47,135 nt of DNA from Acidobacteriota bacterium (GTDB taxonomy: Bacteria > Acidobacteriota > Terriglobia > Acidiferrales > UBA7541): NCBI GenBank assembly GCA_023481105.1, contig JAMCWK010000079.1:1-47135 (forward strand), read 5' to 3'. Below the pieces are notes generated by a model. That model was not told the origin of the DNA. It made no database searches and saw nothing but the letters and a program-made list of their open reading frames with translations. Shown here in pieces: positions 39,612-46,629 of this stretch (position 1 is the stretch's first letter; every line of letters starts with the position of its first letter). Made by a program: the position numbers and the translations under genes.

Positions 39612-39629
39612 GTCTTCAGCGAGGCTTCC

Positions 39630-40250
39630 ATGACCATGCCTGAGCTCCTCGAGCGCGCCGGCTTCCGCCTGCGCGGCACGAAACGCGCGGATTGCGCGCA
39701 TTGTCCCGGCCATTCCCGCGGCACCGTGTCGTTCACCGGCGAAGTGGCCTACTGCCACCGCTGCCACTGGACCGCCAACGCCGTCACGCTGGCGCGCCAG
39801 GTAGGGGTCCCGACCGGGCGCGCATTTCCCGGCACAGATGCCGGGCTGAAGCCCGGCCCCACAAACGGCACGTCCAACCGGCCGCGACCTGTAGGGCCGC
39901 CCTTCAGGGCGGCATCTCAACCCGCCGATCTCGCCCGTCTGCGCCGCGAAGCGCTTCTCCGCGAATTCGAGCTCTGGCGGCAGCAGCAGATTCAGCGTCT
40001 CTACGACGAAGACCGTGCGCGCACCCGGGCCATCATGCGCTGTAACGATTGGATGCAGCGGATTCCCGAATGTGAAGAGCAGGGTTGGGAAGCGCTCAAG
40101 CGTTATTACGACGACGTCGCCCGGCTGAACTGCGCGATTGATTTTCTTACTTGCGCCGTGGACAGCCGCTGGCTCGAGCGCGATTCCACCATCGTAGATG
40201 TCTTCCGCGCCTGGCGCCGCTGGCTGCGCCGCCAAAGGGAACCCCAGTGA
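39630..40250 (+). CDS. CHC2-type zinc-finger protein, primase-like N-terminus
   Basis: 206 aa. The N-terminal domain has Cys22, Cys25, His28, Cys42 and Cys45 (DCAHCPGH, YCHRCHW), the arrangement of the DNA primase zinc finger (CHC2). No TOPRIM or polymerase domain follows; residues 96-200 are helical and charged (LRREALLREFELWRQQQIQRL). A pair of inverted REP-like palindromes lies inside the gene (39840-39913), giving a Pro/Gly-rich linker of about 25 residues. The stop overlaps the next gene as GTGA. It probably acts with the RepA-like ATPase in priming or loading. Confidence 0.75.
   Translation: MTMPELLERAGFRLRGTKRADCAHCPGHSRGTVSFTGEVAYCHRCHWTANAVTLARQVGVPTGRAFPGTDAGLKPGPTNGTSNRPRPVGPPFRAASQPADLARLRREALLREFELWRQQQIQRLYDEDRARTRAIMRCNDWMQRIPECEEQGWEALKRYYDDVARLNCAIDFLTCAVDSRWLERDSTIVDVFRAWRRWLRRQREPQ
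39837..39916. repeat. inverted pair of REP-like palindromes within a coding region
   Basis: Copy 1: GCCGGGC-TGAA-GCCCGGC (39840-39857) then CCCAC. Copy 2, on the other strand: GCCGCCC-TGAA-GGGCGGC (39896-39913 as plus-strand complement) then CCTACA. The stems differ by two compensated base pairs while loop and flanks (GATGCCG...CGGCCCyACA) are the same. Confidence 0.75.
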
Positions 40251-41281
40251 ACACCTTCGACCACGACGACTTGATGCGCGAAATCGAAAAAATTTCCGCC
40301 TCGCCGCCGCCGAAGAAGATTCTTGCGTGGGAGCAAATCCCCTCGCTCAGCGCGCTGCCCGAGGGCCGCGTGGAATGGATTGTCGAAGGGCTGATTCCGG
40401 CGGGTGCGGTCACGCTGATGGCCGGAGAAAGCGGCACGTACAAGACGTTTCTCGCGCACTGCCTGGCCCGCGGCGTGGCCGAAGGCAGCGCGTTTCTCGG
40501 ACGCAAATGCGTCGCGCGCAAGGTGCTCTATCTCGACCGCGAAAATCCGCCCGCGCTGGTCCGCGAGCGCGCCGCACTGCTGCATCTGCCGGCCAGCGAC
40601 GACCTGAAAATCTGGGGCGCGTGGCTCGACGACCCTCCGCCGCTGCTCGGCGATCCGCGCCTGCTGGAGTATGCCGCCGAGCACAAGCCGCTCATCGTGT
40701 TCGACTCCTTCATCCGCTTTCACGAGATGGACGAAAATTCCGCCAACGCCATGGCTCTCGTCATGGGCGCGGCGCGTGCGCTGGCCAATGCCGGGGCCAG
40801 CGTCGTCATCCTGCACCACAAGCCCAAGGGCGACGGCTCGCACTACCGCGGCAGCTCCGACATTCGCGCCGGCGTGGACGTGGCCTACGCCGTCTCGCAG
40901 GACGCCGACGCCGGCCTCATCAACTTCAAATGCTTCAAGAACCGCCTCGCCCCCGAGTTCGCCCTTACCCTCCGCCCGGAAATTGAATCCAACGGCGATT
41001 TCGCGGTGGTGGAAACCCCGGCCGCCAGCGAAAGAAATGGAGAGCTCGCAAAGTTGCAGAAGCTCATCGAGGCGCAGCCCGGCCTGACGCAGAGCGAGCT
41101 CGTCGAGCAAAGTGGGCTGGCCCGCGATCGCACGATTCGCCTGCTGAAAGCGAATGAAGGCAAACTCTGGCACACCGAACGAGGCAACGGCCGCGCGCTC
41201 AAGTATTACCCTTTAGGCCGCGAGCCTGGTGACGATTCCATGGGTTTGCCGTTTGAGGAAGCAACAGATTCGGTGAACTGA
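40247..41281 (+). CDS. RepA-like hexameric ATPase (AAA_25) with C-terminal helix-turn-helix
   Basis: 344 aa from GTG 40247, which overlaps the stop of the zinc-finger gene. The RecA-type ATPase core has Walker A GESGTYKT (residues 60-67), Walker B LIVFDSF (Asp153) and the motif SVVILHHKPKGDGSHYRGSSDIRAGVD, which is typical of RepA/RSF1010-like and phage-type replicative helicases. A C-terminal winged helix region follows (LIEAQPGLTQSELVEQSGLARDRTIRLL, residues 275-310). It is the core of a plasmid- or phage-like replication module; iteron-like palindromes lie right behind its stop. Confidence 0.82.
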   Translation: MNTFDHDDLMREIEKISASPPPKKILAWEQIPSLSALPEGRVEWIVEGLIPAGAVTLMAGESGTYKTFLAHCLARGVAEGSAFLGRKCVARKVLYLDRENPPALVRERAALLHLPASDDLKIWGAWLDDPPPLLGDPRLLEYAAEHKPLIVFDSFIRFHEMDENSANAMALVMGAARALANAGASVVILHHKPKGDGSHYRGSSDIRAGVDVAYAVSQDADAGLINFKCFKNRLAPEFALTLRPEIESNGDFAVVETPAASERNGELAKLQKLIEAQPGLTQSELVEQSGLARDRTIRLLKANEGKLWHTERGNGRALKYYPLGREPGDDSMGLPFEEATDSVN

Positions 41282-41399
41282 ATTCCTGAAGCCCTACCCC
41301 TATAGGGGTTAGGGTTTCAGGAATACGGGTACCAGTGCCCGGCACTGCCCGAATTCCTGAATTCCTGAGGCCTTTGGGCACCGGAATTCAGGAATTCAG
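41282..41399. repeat. iteron-like palindromes after the RepA-like gene
   Basis: ATTCCTGAA(gCCCTA)CCCC-TATA-GGGG(TTAGGG)TTTCAGGAAT spans 41282-41324 as a near-perfect palindrome. A second arm pair, CTGAATTCCTGA (41357-41368) and TCAGGAATTCAG (41388-41399), pairs over 12 bases. In all five copies of ATTCCTGA/TCAGGAAT occur in 118 bases. Region 41400-41571 has no further feature. Confidence 0.7.
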
Positions 41400-41571
41400 T
41401 TCGGCCACCGTACAAGTGGTAACGTGCTTCGAAAGCAGGTTCAAGAATTAAGAAGCATGCACTAAACTTGACCTTAGGGTACAATTTCAATGTAGGGCTG
41501 ACTCGCTTGGACTTTTCGGGAACTTTGGGATAAGGTGCAGGTGTCTCTTCTGCCAGAAACGAGGAAGCTGA

Positions 41572-41832
41572 ATGGGCGAAGGTCAAATTCCGGTGTATCA
41601 AATTGACTTCCACCGAATGAGCACAGAATTTCTGTGCGCTCGTCCATCCCGGCTTTATGGGTCTGCTCGACTGTTGGACCTCTTTGCCGTATTTTCACTT
41701 TTCAATATCAGCAAATCACGTGTTGAAGCAGACTGCCGAGCAACTTTGTCGGATTGGGTTATGGTGGGACGCGACCTAAATTCAGCTGTGGATGCATTAG
41801 AGAATGAATTCGACGAAACGCCAAAGCCGTGA
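41572..41832 (+). CDS. small hypothetical protein, coupled to the DUF2335 gene
   Basis: 86 aa, not recognised. No signal or membrane helix is clear, although LLDLFAVFSLFNI (residues 34-46) is hydrophobic. The ATG has GAGGAAG at 41561-41567, and the stop overlaps the next gene as GTGA, so the two are translationally coupled. The base composition is visibly lower in GC than the neighbours, which fits recent transfer. It could be a partner or a control protein of the membrane protein; this is an inference. Confidence 0.65.
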   Translation: MGEGQIPVYQIDFHRMSTEFLCARPSRLYGSARLLDLFAVFSLFNISKSRVEADCRATLSDWVMVGRDLNSAVDALENEFDETPKP

Positions 41833-42269
41833 GTCGACGTGATAAGTTGAAGCAGCACCAACAGCCAGGAATGCACTCAGCCACAGCCGTAACAACTACA
41901 CGGATTTCCTCCGGTCCGCTACCGCCCCCAGAAGTCCTCGAGAAATACAACAACGCATTTCCAGGAGCGGCAGAGCGCATTGTGGCGATGGCCGAGCGCC
42001 AAAGCGAGCACAGGCAAAAACTCGAAGCTGCAGTGGTGTCCGAGAGCTGCAACGCCCAAAAGCGGGGTCAAATCCTCGGATTTATTCTTGCACTTGTGGT
42101 TATTTGCGGAGGATTTGCCTTGATTTGGAATGGCAAGGACGCGATCGGTTTGTCCGCGATCATCAGCAGTTTAGTGTCACTAGTGGCTGTCTTTATGTAT
42201 GGCCGCAGGCAGCAGAAAAAAGAACTTTCCGACAAAGCCAGTGCATTCGGTCCACAACCGACAACTTAG
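41829..42269 (+). CDS. DUF2335 membrane protein
   Basis: 146 aa. The DUF2335 pattern is present: SGPLPPPEVLEKY, FPGAAERIVAMAERQSEHRQ, QKRGQILGFILALVVICGG, followed by two transmembrane helices (residues 80-98 and about 107-125, LSAIISSLVSLVAVFMYG). The function of this family is not known; members are frequent in accessory regions. The start is GTG 41829 overlapping the previous stop. Lower GC than the flanking genes supports transfer as a two-gene unit. Confidence 0.85.
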   Translation: MSRRDKLKQHQQPGMHSATAVTTTRISSGPLPPPEVLEKYNNAFPGAAERIVAMAERQSEHRQKLEAAVVSESCNAQKRGQILGFILALVVICGGFALIWNGKDAIGLSAIISSLVSLVAVFMYGRRQQKKELSDKASAFGPQPTT

Positions 42270-42294
42270 CGACTGAGGGCGGCGGGACGAGGGA

Positions 42295-42924
42295 TCAATA
42301 GAACAGATACTTCCGCCATTTTTCATCCTGGCGGCCGATGAGCCGCATCAGTTGGCGCGAAGTATGGAGGGTGAAGGGCCGCGGGCGGCGTTGCAGGCGC
42401 AGGCCGGCCTCTTCGGGCGTGCGATCGCCCTTGCGGTTGTTGCATGCGTAGCAGCAGGCCACCAAGTTTTCCCACGTCGAATGCCCGCCGCGCGAGCGCG
42501 GCATTACGTGGTCCAGCGTCAGCTCGCCCGCCGGAAAAATCCGTCCGCAGAATTGGCAGGTGTTGCGGTCGCGCAGCAAAATATTTTTCCGCGAAAGCGC
42601 CCGCGTCTGTTGCGGGATGTGCCGGTAGGCCAGCAGACGAATCACTGACGGAATCTTCATCGCCGTGGTCGCCGAGTGCACTTCCTTGTGGTTGTGCTCT
42701 TCCGCCTGCGCCACGCCCTTGAGCATCAGGATCAGCGCGCGGCGCACCGCGGTCACGTTGATGGGCTCGAACGTGGCGTTCAGCACCAGCACCGGCTCTT
42801 GCAGCACGGACGGCCGCCGCGTCACCGGCTTCACATTCGTCGGCAGCTTTTCCGGCGCCGAGTAGTCGGCGGGAAGTTTCGGCCGAGGCCGCAATCCGTC
42901 TTTGGGGATCAGGCTCATGTCCAT
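42295..42924 (-). CDS. HNH endonuclease-family protein
   Basis: 209 aa. The HNH core lies at residues 115-165: [46 protein letters not shown], with two CxxC pairs for structural zinc and the catalytic His in LDHV. The upstream region has [26 protein letters not shown], a conserved part of this subgroup. The biological target is unknown; many single-gene HNH proteins of this type exist in bacteria. TAGCAT at 42932-42937 ends seven bases before the ATG, and there is no Shine-Dalgarno sequence. It follows comF by 10 bases. Confidence 0.88.
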   Translation of the reverse strand: MDMSLIPKDGLRPRPKLPADYSAPEKLPTNVKPVTRRPSVLQEPVLVLNATFEPINVTAVRRALILMLKGVAQAEEHNHKEVHSATTAMKIPSVIRLLAYRHIPQQTRALSRKNILLRDRNTCQFCGRIFPAGELTLDHVMPRSRGGHSTWENLVACCYACNNRKGDRTPEEAGLRLQRRPRPFTLHTSRQLMRLIGRQDEKWRKYLFY

Positions 42925-42934
42925 TCTTTAGATG

Positions 42935-43741
42935 CTATTCGTGCCCGGCGGGTTCTGCGACCGCTTCTGCCGGAACCGCCAGCCACTCCGGCGCCACGCG
43001 CGCCACCGTCAACCCCACCACCCGGCTCGCTCCTGCCTTCCGCAGGACCTGCGCGCAGGCATCCAGGGTCGCTCCGGTGGTGAATACATCATCTACCAGT
43101 AATACCCGCAGCTTGTCAATCTTCGTGTCTCCGCGCATGGCATAAGCGCCACGCACCGTCTGCCAGCGCTCTTTGCGCGTGAGCTTCAGTTTGCTGGGCC
43201 GCGGCTTCGTGCGCACCAGCAGCACCGTCCGCAGCGGCAGCCCCAGGCGCTTCGCCAGCGGCCGGGCAATCAGCTCCGCCTGGTTGTAACCGCGCTCGCG
43301 CAGGCGCGTCGCGTGCAGCGGCACCGGCACCACCACGTCCGCGGCAAACGCTTGCGGGTCGCGCGCCACCATCTCCGCCAGCCGCGCCGCGAACCACGCT
43401 CCCAGCGGCGTCACCTCGTGATATTTCAACAGCACAATCGCGCGCACCATCGCGTCGTTGTACGCGGCAAAGCTCCGCGCCAGGTCGAAGCGGTACACTT
43501 CGCGCCGGCACAGATGGCACAGTGGCTGCGCCGTGGCCATCGCCACCGCGGAAACGAACGGTCGCCCGCACTTTTGGCACGCCGGGCCCGCCAGTGGCGC
43601 GAAGGAATCGAGACACGCGACGCAAATGGGGATGCGGCTCGCCGTCAGCAGCGTCTGCTCGCAAATACGGCACGGCGCGGGAAACACCAGCGAGGCCAGC
43701 ACATCCAGCGCCTCACCCAGCGCCCCGCGCACACCCGCCAT
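42935..43741 (-). CDS. comF: ComF-family phosphoribosyltransferase-like protein
   Basis: 268 aa from ATG 43741 with GGGAG close upstream; GTG 43762 is a possible earlier start. The N-terminal zinc-finger part has the cysteine pairs CRICEQ, CVAC, CQKCGRPF and CHLC, and the C-terminal part has the PRTase motif VLLVDDVFTTGATLDACAQVL. ComF takes part in DNA uptake and recombination in naturally competent bacteria; the family is also widespread elsewhere. It is upstream of the HNH gene on the minus strand and may be co-transcribed with it. Confidence 0.9.
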   Translation of the reverse strand: MAGVRGALGEALDVLASLVFPAPCRICEQTLLTASRIPICVACLDSFAPLAGPACQKCGRPFVSAVAMATAQPLCHLCRREVYRFDLARSFAAYNDAMVRAIVLLKYHEVTPLGAWFAARLAEMVARDPQAFAADVVVPVPLHATRLRERGYNQAELIARPLAKRLGLPLRTVLLVRTKPRPSKLKLTRKERWQTVRGAYAMRGDTKIDKLRVLLVDDVFTTGATLDACAQVLRKAGASRVVGLTVARVAPEWLAVPAEAVAEPAGHE

Positions 43742-43842
43742 GATATCTCCCAAGCCTGCCACGGCGCAGAAAGCTACCGCTTTTGGTGCGCAATGAAAAG
43801 GGAGATTACTGGAAAGTAAGAAATCCGCTGTTGGGTGAGGCC

Positions 43843-43880
43843 TTACGCATTTTGCGTAAGTTGTTACGCAAAATGCGTAA
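43843..43880. repeat. paired 17-base dyads between comF and the DksA-like gene
   Basis: TTACGCA-TTT-TGCGTAA (43843-43859) and TTACGCA-AAA-TGCGTAA (43864-43880), four bases apart. Each is a 7-3-7 dyad and the two are inverted copies of each other, so a 17-base stem with loop GTTG can also form. On the minus strand they lie 102 bases before the comF start and 16 bases beyond the DksA-like stop. Confidence 0.75.
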
Positions 43881-43895
43881 CAGTGACGGCGCCGG

Positions 43896-44249
43896 CTACA
43901 ACTGGCCTTGTTCCTGTTTTTCCTGGCAGCCGATGCAGTGGCGGGCCCACGGCACGGCTTCCAGCCGCTTCTGCTGGATTTCTTCGTGGCAGTGGACGCA
44001 GTCGCCGAAGGAGCCGTTCTTCATGCGCCCCAGCGCTTCTTCGACTAGTTGCAGCAGGAAGCGGTCATGGTTGGTCTGCCCGAAGAGAAATTCCTTGGTG
44101 TAGGAGTTGGCGGCCTTGTCAGCCAGATCCACCGTGGGGTCTTCGTCGGCGGCGCGGCCTTCTTCTTCGGTGCGCGCGATAATCTTCAGCAATTCCTCGC
44201 GCTTGGCATCCAGCTTCTTTTTGTAGTAGTCGAGTCTCTTTTTATCCAT
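43896..44249 (-). CDS. DksA/TraR-type zinc-finger protein
   Basis: 117 aa. The N-terminal 75 residues form a helical coiled coil (KKLDAKREELLKIIARTEEEG, DLADKAANSYTKE), and the C-terminal zinc finger has Cys-x2-Cys and Cys-x2-Cys (DCVHCHEEI, RHCIGC), as in DksA/TraR. Such proteins enter the secondary channel of RNA polymerase and change the response to ppGpp. TAGCGT at 44256-44261 ends six bases before the ATG, without Shine-Dalgarno sequence. It is a single gene convergent to nothing and divergent from lpdA. Confidence 0.9.
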   Translation of the reverse strand: MDKKRLDYYKKKLDAKREELLKIIARTEEEGRAADEDPTVDLADKAANSYTKEFLFGQTNHDRFLLQLVEEALGRMKNGSFGDCVHCHEEIQQKRLEAVPWARHCIGCQEKQEQGQL

Positions 44250-44484
44250 ACCGGCACGCTACAGAGGCCCGTCAAGGGCACCATGCAAAACAGCGAATAT
44301 ACAGAGCGGTGCGGCGATTGTCAAGACGGAGTCGGCGGAGCAGAGTTGCGAGGGTGCGGAGCGGCTGATAGAATCGTGCGTCTGTGCCAGTGATTCGAGC
44401 GCGCGCAGTTGTGCGTGTTGTCGTGTGTCTTGCCTGGTTTCCGCAGGAACGGCGGGCAAGTGATGCCCGTGCGGGAGGACGTCC

Positions 44485-45882
44485 TTGGCCAAATACGATC
44501 TTGTGATTATCGGAAGCGGTCCGGGCGGCTACGTGGCCGCCATCCGCGCCGCACAGCTCGGGCTGAAGACGGCGGTGGTGGAAAAAGACGGCTTCCTCGG
44601 CGGCACCTGCCTGCACGTCGGCTGCATCCCCACCAAAGTCCTGCTGCATCATGCCGAGATTTATCACCAGCTCAAAAACGCCGCGGAATACGGCTTCGAA
44701 GTGAAAGACGTGAAAGTGGACTGGGCCGCCGTGCTGGCACGCAAAGACAAAATCGTCAAAAAGCATTCCAAGGGCATCGAGTTTCTCTTCCGCAAGCACA
44801 AAGTGGAAAGCATACAGGGCTGGGGCCGCGTCGCCGGACCCGGCAAGGTGAGCGTCGAGAAGGACGGCAAGACCACGGAAATCGAAACGACCAACATCCT
44901 GCTCGCCACCGGCTCGGAAGCGCGCTCGCTGCCCGGCGTGGAGATTGACGGGAAAGTGGTGCTCTCCAACCGCGAAATCCTTTCGCTGAAAGAATTGCCG
45001 AAGTCGCTGATCGTAGTCGGCGCCGGCGCAGTCGGCGTGGAGTTCGCCTCCATCTACAAAGAATTCGGCAGCGAAGTGACCCTCCTCGAGATGCTGCCGC
45101 GCGTGGTGCCGCTGGAAGACGAAGAAATCTCCGCCGAACTCGACAAAGCGTTTCGCAAAAAAGGCATCACCATCCACACTGGCGCGCTGGTCGAGTCCGT
45201 GAAAAAAGACGCCAAGGGTGCAAGCGTCACTTTCAAAGACAAAGACGGCAAGTCGCAGACGCTGGCAGCGGAAAAGGTGCTGATCGCTGTCGGGCGCCGG
45301 CCGATGACCGAAGGGTTGAACCTGGAGAAAACGAAAGCAAAAGTCGAGCGCGGGTTTGTGCACGCCGGGCCGTACATGGAGACCGCCGAGCCGCGGTTGT
45401 ACGTGATTGGCGACATTGTCGCCGGCATGCCGCAACTTGCGCACGCCGCTTCCATGGAGGGAATTGTTGCCGTCACGAAAATGGCCGGCAAGCCAGCGCC
45501 GGCACTGGACCGCAACCGCATTCCCAACGCCACGTATTGCGAGCCGCAAATCGGCTCCATCGGCCTGTCGGAAAAAGCGGCACGCGACGCCGGGCACAAA
45601 GTGAAAGTGGGCAAGTTCCCGTTTGCGGGGAACAGCAAGGCCACCATCCTCGGCGCGCATGAAGGCTTCATCAAAATTGTTGCGGAAGAAAAATACGGCG
45701 AAGTGCTCGGCGTGCACATCATCGGACCCTTCGCAACAGAAATTCTTGCGGAGGCTACGACAGCGTTGCAACTCGAAGCCACCGTGGACGACATGATGTT
45801 CATGTCCCACGCGCACCCAACGGTGTGGGAAGCGCTGGGCGACGCGTTCGCGTCCGTGCGCGGAATGTCCATCAACGCGTAG
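44485..45882 (+). CDS. lpdA: dihydrolipoyl dehydrogenase (E3)
   Basis: 465 aa. The FAD-binding GSGPGGYVAAIRAAQLG, the redox-active disulfide GGTCLHVGCIPTK, the NAD-binding GAGAVGVEFASIY, the central YVIGDIVAGMPQLAHAA and the C-terminal His-Glu pair in FMSHAHPTVWEALGDAF are all present. It reoxidises dihydrolipoyl groups of 2-oxoacid dehydrogenase and glycine cleavage complexes. The start is TTG 44485 with GGGAGG upstream. It is the first gene of a run lpdA-lipB-E1 alpha. Confidence 0.96.
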   Translation: MAKYDLVIIGSGPGGYVAAIRAAQLGLKTAVVEKDGFLGGTCLHVGCIPTKVLLHHAEIYHQLKNAAEYGFEVKDVKVDWAAVLARKDKIVKKHSKGIEFLFRKHKVESIQGWGRVAGPGKVSVEKDGKTTEIETTNILLATGSEARSLPGVEIDGKVVLSNREILSLKELPKSLIVVGAGAVGVEFASIYKEFGSEVTLLEMLPRVVPLEDEEISAELDKAFRKKGITIHTGALVESVKKDAKGASVTFKDKDGKSQTLAAEKVLIAVGRRPMTEGLNLEKTKAKVERGFVHAGPYMETAEPRLYVIGDIVAGMPQLAHAASMEGIVAVTKMAGKPAPALDRNRIPNATYCEPQIGSIGLSEKAARDAGHKVKVGKFPFAGNSKATILGAHEGFIKIVAEEKYGEVLGVHIIGPFATEILAEATTALQLEATVDDMMFMSHAHPTVWEALGDAFASVRGMSINA

Positions 45883-45906
45883 CGTTTGGCGCGCAAAAAA
45901 GTTTCT

Positions 45907-46629
45907 ATGAAAGAATGTCTCGTCGTCGAGCTGGGACACATCGGGTATGCGGAAGCGTGCGCGTTGCAGCGGGCGCTCGTCGCTGCGCGAAAAGCGGATT
46001 CCATTCCCAACGTGCTCCTGCTGTGCGAGCACCCGCACGTGATTACGCTCGGCCGCAACGGCAAGCGCGAGCACTTGCTGGCCTCGGACCATCTTCTGCG
46101 GCAAATGGGCGTGGGGTTTTGCGAGACCGATCGCGGCGGCGACATCACTTACCACGGTCCGGGCCAGGTCGTCGGCTACCCGATCGTGAAGCTCAGCGAA
46201 ATCCGCCGCGATGTCGCCTGGTACGTGCGCCAACTGGAAGAAACAATGATTCGCACTACGGCCAGTTTCGGTCTGACCGCTTCGCGCATAGCGGGCAAGA
46301 CCGGAATCTGGGTGCAAGCCGCAGATGCAGGCGAAGAAAAACTGGGCGCTATCGGCGTGCACTTGAGCCGCTGGGTGACGTCGCACGGCTTCGCGTACAA
46401 CGTCTCCACGGACCTGCGCTACTTCGACCTCATCGTCCCGTGCGGTCTCACCGGCACGCGAGCCACGTCGCTCGAAAAGCTGCTGGGCCGCGCATTGCCC
46501 CGCGAAGATGTGGCCGCGCAACTGGTGCGTCATTTTGGGGATGCTTTTGGATTTGCCATGCGCACTGCAACGCGCGAACAGTTGGAACAGTCTTTTGGAG
46601 CCCTGAATGAAGTTTCCGCTCACGCGTGA
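45907..46629 (+). CDS. lipB: lipoyl(octanoyl) transferase
   Basis: 240 aa from ATG 45907 (MKECLVVELG); TTG 45886 would add seven residues. LipB moves octanoyl groups from acyl carrier protein to lipoyl domains. Family motifs: LGHIGYAEACALQ, LCEHPHVITLGRNG, DRGGDITYHGPGQVVGYP, RIAGKTGIWV with the catalytic Lys, HGFAYNVSTDLRYFDLIVPCGL with the catalytic Cys. No Shine-Dalgarno sequence is visible. The 3' end overlaps the E1 alpha gene by 23 bases. It provides the lipoyl cofactor for the complex encoded around it. Confidence 0.95.
   Translation: MKECLVVELGHIGYAEACALQRALVAARKADSIPNVLLLCEHPHVITLGRNGKREHLLASDHLLRQMGVGFCETDRGGDITYHGPGQVVGYPIVKLSEIRRDVAWYVRQLEETMIRTTASFGLTASRIAGKTGIWVQAADAGEEKLGAIGVHLSRWVTSHGFAYNVSTDLRYFDLIVPCGLTGTRATSLEKLLGRALPREDVAAQLVRHFGDAFGFAMRTATREQLEQSFGALNEVSAHA

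Larger units (their letters stand above)
39391..39629 (+). other. 239-base structured leader before the zinc-finger gene
   Basis: No gene. Small hairpins: GCAAAAA/TTTTTGC (39437-39457), CCTGTG-AAAA-CACAGG (39463-39478) and TTCGC-GAA-GCGAA (39490-39502). An extended -10 box TGC-TATACT (39521-39529) is followed by two intrinsic terminators (own entries). The region is richer in A and T than its surroundings. Confidence 0.6.

Noticed and set aside
43843..43880. A classical terminator for the DksA-like gene
   Set aside because: The stem is strong but no T run follows on the minus strand, and the two separate dyads suggest protein binding as well; left as a repeat.
44272..46623. A 783-codon minus-strand frame opposite lpdA and lipB
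   Set aside because: Both plus-strand genes have complete catalytic motifs; the minus-strand frame is a shadow.
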